From positions 1 to 18,488 of the forward strand of contig CAYLNK010000109.1 of the NCBI GenBank assembly GCA_964384675.1: DNA of 18,488 nucleotides, in the 5' to 3' direction. The notes beneath the pieces are model-generated. The model had not been told where the DNA came from, ran no database searches, and saw nothing but the letters and a program-made list of their open reading frames with translations. Origin of the DNA: CAYLNK01 sp964384675. Its GTDB lineage: Bacteria > Acidobacteriota > Thermoanaerobaculia > UBA5066. The position numbers and the translations under genes are program-made. Below, piece by piece: positions 13,355 through 18,488 of this stretch (the first letter of the stretch is position 1; each line of letters starts with the position of its first letter).

Positions 13355-14786
13355 CCCCGTCCTCCTCGTAGGCCCGGCGGTAATTTCCGGACCTCTCGAG
13401 CTCGTCGAGGGTCCGGAGCTCGTCGGGAGCGGGTGGGCCGGCCCCCTCCGGAGGCCTGGTGTCGAAGACGATCGCGTCGACGAGGCGCCCCGGACCCGCC
13501 CCCTCGGGGTCCAGGAAATCCCGCGTCCGGAACGGATTCGGGAAGACGAACGAATCGACCCGGTGAGCGAGATGAGGCTGGAGCGCGAGAGGGACCGAGA
13601 CGCCGACGCCCTCCGGAACGCGGGAGAGGGCGGCGTCGTACAGGGCCGCCCGGGGGACTCCGGCCGCCATCACACCACGCAGGTCGCGGAGGCGAAGCGA
13701 GGCGGTCGCGAGAGACAGCAGGGTGCAGACCGAGAGCCCCGCGAGGGCGAGGCCGCGAGCCGGGCGGCCCGCGGCCCGGTCCACGAGGAGCAGCCCCTCC
13801 AGACAGGCCGCGGCCAGGAGCGGCACGACCAGGCTGTCGTAGTGGAAGCCGAGCGACTTCTGAGGCGGGAAGCTGCTGAGCAGGTTGAGCACGAGGGGCG
13901 GCACGGCCAGCGCCAGGTAGCGCGGCCCGAGAACGGGAAGGAGCATGAACGGGGAGAGGAGACGCCACAGGTAACCGAGGTTCCCGGCCCCCGTCAGGCC
14001 CTCGAGGACGAGCCGGGGTCGGGTCACGAGCTGCTTCAGGACGTCCATCTCGTCGGTGCCGTACCGGGAGTACCGCCCCAGGAAGACCGACGCCTCCCGG
14101 CCGCTGAGGTGAGGGACCACCAGCCGCGTGGCCAGGAAGAACGTTCCGACGCTCAGCAGGAAGAGCAGCGCCCCACGGGCTCGCTCGCCACGGCCGGCGA
14201 GCCAGAGCCCGACCCCGGCGATCGTCAGGGCGAAGCTCTCCTTGGCGGCGAGGACGAGCGCGGCGAAGGCGAGGGAGAGGCCCGGCCGGTCGGTCTCGAG
14301 GCCATAGAGCGCGAAGAGGAGCAGCGTTCCGGCCAACGCGCCGGGGTGGAAGTCGAAAAGTGCCATGTTGAGGGTCGCCGGGTGGAGCAGGAAGGCGACC
14401 CCGGCCGCGAGGCCCAGCCACGGCCTGCGGCGGCGCCGACCCAGGAGGTAGAGCGGGACGGCGCCGAGCGCGACGACGACGCTCTGGAGCACCAGGAGGA
14501 CCCGCACGTCGGGGGCGACGACGTACAGAAGAGCCAGCGGATAGAGGAGGTACGCGGCGTGGTCCCCCAGGATGTGGGCTCCGATCACCGTGCTGAAGGG
14601 TGTCTCGCCCCGGCTGATGAGCCAGAGCGCCTGATCGAACGCGCCGAGATCGAACGCGCCCGTCAAGTAGAGCCGGTGCGCCGCCAGGGCGTGGTACGAG
14701 ACGATCCCGGCCTGGACCGCGCAAGCCAGGGCCAGAAGGACCGTCGCGCCGCGCGGCGCCAGGCGTGGAGCGTCCGGGCCGGTCAA
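13317..14786 (-). CDS. DUF2079 multi-pass membrane protein
   Basis: The product (about 489 residues) matches the DUF2079 family of predicted membrane proteins, which resemble GT-C-type transferases. Family-like features are FDLGAFDQALWLISRGETPFS near the N-terminus with an acidic loop, ILGDHAAYLLYPLALLY, LLHPATLNMALFDFHPGALAG and AAKESFALTIAGVGLWLAG, then several more hydrophobic segments and a soluble C-terminal tail. The frame is open far upstream, but that region lies under the PAP2 gene. The TTG at 14786 overlaps the PAP2 stop (TTGA) and puts the first membrane helix about 15 residues in, so coupled translation from TTG is my best start; a CTG further up is possible. The function is unknown; envelope glycan or lipid work is a guess from the PAP2 neighbour. 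Confidence 0.75.
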   Translation of the reverse strand: MTGPDAPRLAPRGATVLLALACAVQAGIVSYHALAAHRLYLTGAFDLGAFDQALWLISRGETPFSTVIGAHILGDHAAYLLYPLALLYVVAPDVRVLLVLQSVVVALGAVPLYLLGRRRRRPWLGLAAGVAFLLHPATLNMALFDFHPGALAGTLLLFALYGLETDRPGLSLAFAALVLAAKESFALTIAGVGLWLAGRGERARGALLFLLSVGTFFLATRLVVPHLSGREASVFLGRYSRYGTDEMDVLKQLVTRPRLVLEGLTGAGNLGYLWRLLSPFMLLPVLGPRYLALAVPPLVLNLLSSFPPQKSLGFHYDSLVVPLLAAACLEGLLLVDRAAGRPARGLALAGLSVCTLLSLATASLRLRDLRGVMAAGVPRAALYDAALSRVPEGVGVSVPLALQPHLAHRVDSFVFPNPFRTRDFLDPEGAGPGRLVDAIVFDTRPPEGAGPPAPDELRTLDELERSGNYRRAYEEDGVIVLSRLARRRS

Positions 14787-15511
14787 CGCCCCGACCAGCG
14801 AGCCAGCGCTCCGGAGAGGATCGTGGCGGCGAAGCCGCCGAAGGCCCTCACGTCGGCGAAGAGTGTTGCGATCTGGAGGCTCACCACGAAGGAAACGGCG
14901 TAGAACGAGGCCGGGTACCTGAGGAGCCAGCCGAGCGCGGCCCGTCCCAGGGGGACGCGACAGCGCGGCAGGTTGGCCAGGAGCGCCGTTCCGAGCCCGA
15001 GCAGCGCGCCGCCCAGGATGTCCGTCGGGTAGTGGAGCCCGAGATAGATCCGGGGCAGGCAGATCACGACGGTCACGAGGGCGAGAGCGAGGAGCCCGGG
15101 CGTCCGGGACGCCAGGAAGAGACCCGCGCCGAGCTCGTAGAAGAGCGTCGCGTGGTCGCTGGGGAACGAGCTCTCGTTCGCCCACGAACCTCCTGCGGAG
15201 AACGGCAGGACGAACCCGAGCGCGGGATTCTCCATCGGTCTCGCCCGGAACGGCAGGGTCGCGCAGAGGAGCCTCGCGATCGCCAGGGCTGCGAAGGAGC
15301 CGGCGATCGTGGCAACCAGGACCTCCCGGGTCCTGGCTCTCGGGTCCCCCTCCTCCCCGTGCCTGAACCACGCCCACCAGACGAGGAACAGGATCGATCC
15401 CCCCTTCAGGAGGTTCGATTGGGCGATCACGGTCATCGCGGTGTCGAAGGTGAAGGAGTGCCGGGCGAAGCCGTTCAGGAAGGCGACGACCGAGGCGTCG
15501 AACGGATTCAT
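14783..15511 (-). CDS. PAP2-family membrane phosphatase
   Basis: The 242-residue membrane protein carries the PAP2 catalytic pattern. FRARP (88-92) stands for the first motif, SSFPSDHA (114-121, with the active His120) for the second, and RIYLGLHYPTD (154-164) for the third, with Arg154, His160 and Asp164 in the family spacing. About five to six hydrophobic segments surround these. Such enzymes remove phosphate from lipid phosphates or pyrophosphates, for example undecaprenyl diphosphate, on the outer face of the inner membrane; the actual substrate is not evident. The ATG start has only a poor ribosome site. It is the first gene of a two-gene unit with the DUF2079 protein and diverges from the MATE gene with a 60-nt spacer, in which I could not identify a clear promoter. 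Confidence 0.85.
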   Translation of the reverse strand: MNPFDASVVAFLNGFARHSFTFDTAMTVIAQSNLLKGGSILFLVWWAWFRHGEEGDPRARTREVLVATIAGSFAALAIARLLCATLPFRARPMENPALGFVLPFSAGGSWANESSFPSDHATLFYELGAGLFLASRTPGLLALALVTVVICLPRIYLGLHYPTDILGGALLGLGTALLANLPRCRVPLGRAALGWLLRYPASFYAVSFVVSLQIATLFADVRAFGGFAATILSGALARWSGR

Positions 15512-15571
15512 GCCGTCAGTTTGCGCCCACGAAGCGGGGGCGGCCCGGACCTGCCATCATCGGAGGACAGC

Positions 15572-16978
15572 ATGACCCAGACGCCCCGTGCGGCCACAGG
15601 CTGGATCGCCACGGTGGCCGAGGCTCTGCGGGGCTCCAGGCAGGACTTCACCGAGGGGCCGATCGGGCGCTCGGTCCTCCTCCTCGCCATCCCGATGGTC
15701 CTGGAGATGGCGCTCGAGTCGGTCTTCGCGGTCGTGGACGTCTTCTGGGTCGGACGCCTCGGGGCCGACGCCGTGGCGACGGTGGGACTGACGGAGTCGC
15801 TCCTGGCCCTGATCTACGCGCTGGCCATCGGTCTTTCGATGGCGGCCGCGGCCACCGTGTCCCGGCGCACGGGGGAGCGGGACCCGGAGGGCGCGTCCCG
15901 GGCGGCGGTGCAGGCGATCGCCCTCGGCCTCCTGGCGTCCTCGGTCATCGGCATCGCCGGCGCCCTGAACGCGCGACGCCTGCTCTCGCTGATGGGCGCG
16001 GCACCCGGCGTGATCGAGACCGGCTGGCGCTTCACGGCGGTGATGCTCGGCGCCAACGGGGTGATCCTCCTCCTCTTCCTCATCAACGCCATCTTCCGCG
16101 GCGCCGGCGATGCGGCGATCGCCATGCGCGTCCTCTGGCTCGCCAACGCCATCAACCTCGTCCTCGACCCGTGCCTCATCTTCGGCTGGGGACCGTTCCC
16201 GGAGCTGGGGGTGACCGGGGCCGCCGTCGCCACCAGCACGGGCCGCGGGGTGGCCGTGCTCGCGCAGCTCTGGGTCCTCTTCCGGGGGCGCGGGCGGATC
16301 CGCGTCACCCGGCGACACCTCGCGCTCGAGCCGCGGGTCATGCTCTCGATGCTCCGGCTCTCCGGCGCCGCGATCCTGCAGAACGTGGTCGGCACCGCCA
16401 GCTGGGTGGTCCTGATGCGGATCCTCTCCACGTTCGGGAGCTCGGCGCTCGCCGGCTACACGATCGGCATCCGGATCATCGTCTTCGCGCTCCTGCCCTC
16501 GTGGGGGATGTCGAACGCCGCCGCGACGCTCGTCGGACAGAGCCTCGGCGCCGGCAAGCCCGACCGCGCCGAGCGCTCGGTGAGGATCGCCGGGCTCTAC
16601 AACATGGCGTTCCTGGGTGCCATCGGGATCGCCTTCGTGGTCCTCGCCGGGCCGCTGGTGCGCGTCTTCTCGAGCGATCCGGCGGTCGTCCCGTTCGGGA
16701 CCGCGTGCCTCTGCGTCGTGGCGTTCGGCTTCCCGTTCTACGCCTGGGGGATGGTGCTGACGGCGTCGTTCAACGGGGCCGGAGACACCTGGACACCGAC
16801 CTGGATGAACCTCGCCTGCTTCTGGCTGCTCGAGCTGCCGGTCGCCTGGACTCTGGCCCGCACCCTCGAGCTCGGGCCCCTCGGCGTCTACCTGTCGATC
16901 ACGCTCGCCTACTCCGGCCTGGCGGTGCTCGGCTTCGTCCTGTTCCGTCGCGGCGCCTGGAAGACGAAAAAAGTCTGA
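15572..16978 (+). CDS. MATE-family multidrug/cation exporter
   Basis: The 468-residue protein has about 12 hydrophobic segments in two similar halves, the MATE (NorM/DinF-like) layout. Recognisable elements are LAIPMVLEMALESVFAVVDV with WVGRLGADAVATVGL in the first helices, INAIFRGAGDAAIAM, and the second-half equivalents SWGMSNAAATLVGQSLGAGK and LTASFNGAGDTWTPTWMN. MATE proteins export drugs, cationic compounds or metabolites using a Na+ or H+ gradient. ATG 15572 is supported by GGAGG 5 nt upstream. It is divergent from the PAP2 gene and followed by the BlaI promoter. Nothing in the sequence links it to arsenic, although it lies close to that cluster. Confidence 0.9.
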   Translation: MTQTPRAATGWIATVAEALRGSRQDFTEGPIGRSVLLLAIPMVLEMALESVFAVVDVFWVGRLGADAVATVGLTESLLALIYALAIGLSMAAAATVSRRTGERDPEGASRAAVQAIALGLLASSVIGIAGALNARRLLSLMGAAPGVIETGWRFTAVMLGANGVILLLFLINAIFRGAGDAAIAMRVLWLANAINLVLDPCLIFGWGPFPELGVTGAAVATSTGRGVAVLAQLWVLFRGRGRIRVTRRHLALEPRVMLSMLRLSGAAILQNVVGTASWVVLMRILSTFGSSALAGYTIGIRIIVFALLPSWGMSNAAATLVGQSLGAGKPDRAERSVRIAGLYNMAFLGAIGIAFVVLAGPLVRVFSSDPAVVPFGTACLCVVAFGFPFYAWGMVLTASFNGAGDTWTPTWMNLACFWLLELPVAWTLARTLELGPLGVYLSITLAYSGLAVLGFVLFRRGAWKTKKV

Positions 16979-16985
16979 GCGCCCC

Positions 16986-17033
16986 TTGACGGAGGCGGTC
17001 CCCGGGGCTAGTTTTTTAGCACGTGCTAAGAAA
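16986..17033 (+). promoter_or_regulatory. Promoter and palindromic BlaI-type operator
   Basis: TTGACG (16986-16991) can act as a -35, with a weak TAGTTT (17009-17014) at 17-nt spacing. Directly after it lies the perfect 14-bp palindrome TTAGCACGTGCTAA (17016-17029), which extends to 22 bp with one mismatch (17012-17033). It sits just upstream of the repressor gene, as expected for autoregulation by a BlaI-like dimer. Confidence 0.7.
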
Positions 17034-17051
17034 CTCGCACGTGGAGGCCCC

Positions 17052-17441
17052 GTGACGAAAGAAGCGCTCGCCGGCCTGAGCCGGCGCGAACGGCAGATCA
17101 TGGAGATCCTGTATGCCGCCGGCCAGGCGACCGCGGGCGAGGTCCTCGAACGGCTCCCGGATCCGCCCGGCTACTCGGCCGCGCGAGCGATGCTGCGGAT
17201 CCTGGAGAACAAGGGACACGTCAAGCACGTACAGGAAGGGACGAAGTACGTGTACGTGCCGACCGTCTCCCGCGACCGGGCGCGCGTCGGTGCCATGAAG
17301 AACCTGGTCACGACGTTTTTCGACGGATCGACGGAGAAGGCGATGGCGGCGCTCCTGGACCTCGGCAGGACCGACCTCTCGGAGGACGAGCTCAGGCGCC
17401 TGTCCCGGCTGATCGACGATGCCCGGAAGGAGGGGCGGTGA
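17052..17441 (+). CDS. BlaI/MecI/CopY-family repressor
   Basis: The 129-residue winged-helix protein has the family layout. LSRRERQIMEILYAAG is helix 1, ATAGEVLERL and YSAARAMLRILENKGHVKH form the DNA-binding helices, GTKYVYVPT is the wing, and a C-terminal dimerisation region (FFDGSTEKAMAALLD) contains the cut site in family members. It represses its own unit until a sensor peptidase cleaves it. The GTG at 17052 with GGAGG 4 nt upstream was chosen. Starting further upstream would translate through the operator palindrome. Its stop overlaps the start of the M56 peptidase gene (TGATG), the usual sensor/repressor pairing. The regulated target is unknown; no beta-lactamase is present in the window. 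Confidence 0.9.
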   Translation: MTKEALAGLSRRERQIMEILYAAGQATAGEVLERLPDPPGYSAARAMLRILENKGHVKHVQEGTKYVYVPTVSRDRARVGAMKNLVTTFFDGSTEKAMAALLDLGRTDLSEDELRRLSRLIDDARKEGR

Positions 17442-18488
17442 TGCTCGAATCCGGTTCCACCTGGGTCTCCTTCGCCGTCCCCGTCCTCGTGAAGGTGACG
17501 GCGCTCCTCGGCGCCACCGGCCTCCTGCTCCTGGCGGCGCGGCGCGCGTCGGCGGCCCGGCGCCACGCCATCGCGGCGCTCGGCCTCGGCGCCAGCCTTC
17601 TCCTCCCGGCCCTGGCCCTGATCCTCCCGCGCTGGGAGGTGGGGTTGCTGCCGGCCCGCGACCACGGGCTCGGGATCGCATCCGCCACGGCTGCCGAGCG
17701 GACGGTCACGTCGCGTGCCGGGGGGGCTCCGTCGCTTCCCGTCACCGCGGCGCCGACGGCCCCACGGGACCGGCCCGTCGCGCGCCTCGACGATTCACCC
17801 ATCCGCTCCGCCGCCCCGGCCCCGCGCCCGTTCCCGTGGGGTCTCCTCGCGCTCCTGGCCTGGGCTCTCGGCGCCGAGCTGGCGCTCCTGCGCCTCGTGG
17901 CCGGCGTGGGTGGCGCGCTCGCCCTGGCCGGGCGTGCCCGCACGATGCGGGACTCGTCGTGGCGCGACCTCCTCGCGGGAGCGTCGGCCCGGCTCGGCCT
18001 CTCCCGCGACGTGTCCCTCCGGCGTGGCGACGTACCGGTCGCGATGACGACCGGAGTGCTCGCGCCGGTCGTTCTCGTTCCCGAGGAGTCGACGTCCTGG
18101 GGCGAGGAGCGCCGGCGCGTCGTCCTCCTCCACGAGCTCGCCCACGTGAAGCGCCGTGACTGCCTGGTGCAGCTGGTCGGCGAGGCCGCCGCGGCGGTGT
18201 TCTGGTTCCATCCCCTCGCCTGGGTCCTGGTGCGGAGGCTGCGCGATCTCGCGGAGGACGCCGCCGACGACCTCGTGCTCGCCTCCGGCGAGCGCCCTTC
18301 CGCGTACGCCGGCCAGCTCCTCGACATCGTGCGCGAGCTTCCGGCCGGGGCCCGCGAGCCCCTCCCGGCGCTGGCGATGGGACGCGCCGCGGGCCTGGAG
18401 GCCCGGCTCCGCGCGATCCTCGACCCGGCCCGCCGCCGGCTTGGACTCTCCTCGCGCCAGCTCCGGGTCACGGCCGCCGTGCTGGTGG
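17441..18488 (+). CDS. M56 (BlaR1-type) membrane metallopeptidase, truncated by the window end
   Basis: The first 349 residues are visible and the frame is still open at the window edge. Hydrophobic segments occur at about 8-33, 40-62 and 128-150. Between the second and third lies a long Ala/Pro/Arg-rich extramembrane stretch. The zinc site is HELAH (His231, Glu232, His235), with EDAAD (Glu272) as the likely third ligand. BlaR1/MecR1-type members sense an extracellular signal and trigger loss of the partner repressor. The sensor part would lie beyond the window. The ATG overlaps the BlaI stop, so the two are translationally coupled. Confidence 0.88.
   Translation, partial: MLESGSTWVSFAVPVLVKVTALLGATGLLLLAARRASAARRHAIAALGLGASLLLPALALILPRWEVGLLPARDHGLGIASATAAERTVTSRAGGAPSLPVTAAPTAPRDRPVARLDDSPIRSAAPAPRPFPWGLLALLAWALGAELALLRLVAGVGGALALAGRARTMRDSSWRDLLAGASARLGLSRDVSLRRGDVPVAMTTGVLAPVVLVPEESTSWGEERRRVVLLHELAHVKRRDCLVQLVGEAAAAVFWFHPLAWVLVRRLRDLAEDAADDLVLASGERPSAYAGQLLDIVRELPAGAREPLPALAMGRAAGLEARLRAILDPARRRLGLSSRQLRVTAAVLV

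Noticed and set aside
13317..15377. DUF2079 protein starting far upstream, giving a 686-residue product
   Set aside because: The upstream part lies in another frame of the PAP2 gene and translates to Arg/Pro-rich nonsense. A coupled TTG at 14786 explains the start better.
13563..16431. Several long open frames opposite the DUF2079, PAP2 and MATE genes
   Set aside because: All are Arg/Glu-rich shadows of clear membrane-protein genes.
15572..16978. MATE exporter as the export step of the arsenic cluster
   Set aside because: It is separated from arsM by the PAP2/DUF2079 unit, is on its own transcript, and shows no ArsR site or arsenic-specific feature.

Overview
This is a very GC-rich bacterial chromosomal fragment with tight gene packing, many GTG (and one probable TTG) starts, 4-10 nt start/stop overlaps and Shine-Dalgarno sites of the AGGAGG type. 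The gene types (BlaI/M56 pair, C45-type secreted hydrolase, DUF2079 membrane protein, many secreted proteins) fit a soil or sediment lineage such as Acidobacteriota or a neighbouring phylum. That placement is an inference from gene style only; no rRNA or other marker gene is present. No tRNA, rRNA, insertion sequence, integrase or CRISPR array was seen.

Layout. 1-245: three 66-bp tandem repeats with hairpin potential, then a strong inverted repeat. 246-4044 (+): a NadR/AAA_28-like P-loop ATPase, then a 1065-aa secreted C45-type (Ntn-hydrolase) protein. 4173-4499 (-): a small secreted four-cysteine protein. 4691-11881 (-): the heart of the window, read from high to low coordinates as a cysteine-rich bufferin-like periplasmic protein, a DUF2064 glycosyltransferase, an 828-aa PqqD-like/radical-SAM/SPASM/ArsM fusion enzyme, and a complete pstS-pstC-pstA-pstB transporter whose genes all overlap. 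12071-13354 (+): a divergent arsR-arsM pair with two clear ArsR-type operators. 13317-15511 (-): a DUF2079 membrane protein and a PAP2 phosphatase. 15572-16978 (+): a MATE exporter. 17052-18488 (+): a BlaI-type repressor and a truncated M56 metallopeptidase behind a palindromic operator.

How the genes work together. The central ~8.7 kb (about 4.7-13.35 kb) looks like an arsenic-responsive island. ArsR has a CVC metal-site motif and a C-terminal Cys pair, and it sits behind an ATCAAT-N12-ATTGAT site; a second ATCAA-N6-TTGAT site lies just before arsM. The short ArsM carries all the expected arsenite-methyltransferase cysteines. On the opposite strand, a second, long-form ArsM domain is fused to a radical-SAM/SPASM enzyme with an N-terminal PqqD-like (peptide-recognition) domain. 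It sits next to a glycosyltransferase of the family found in arsenosugar clusters and a secreted protein with two 34-residue, six-cysteine repeats. The fused gene overlaps pstS, tying arsenic chemistry to phosphate/arsenate uptake.

This combination suggests an uncharacterised route to an organoarsenical, or possibly an arsenic-related ribosomal peptide modification. That function is inferred from domains and neighbourhood, not shown by the sequence.
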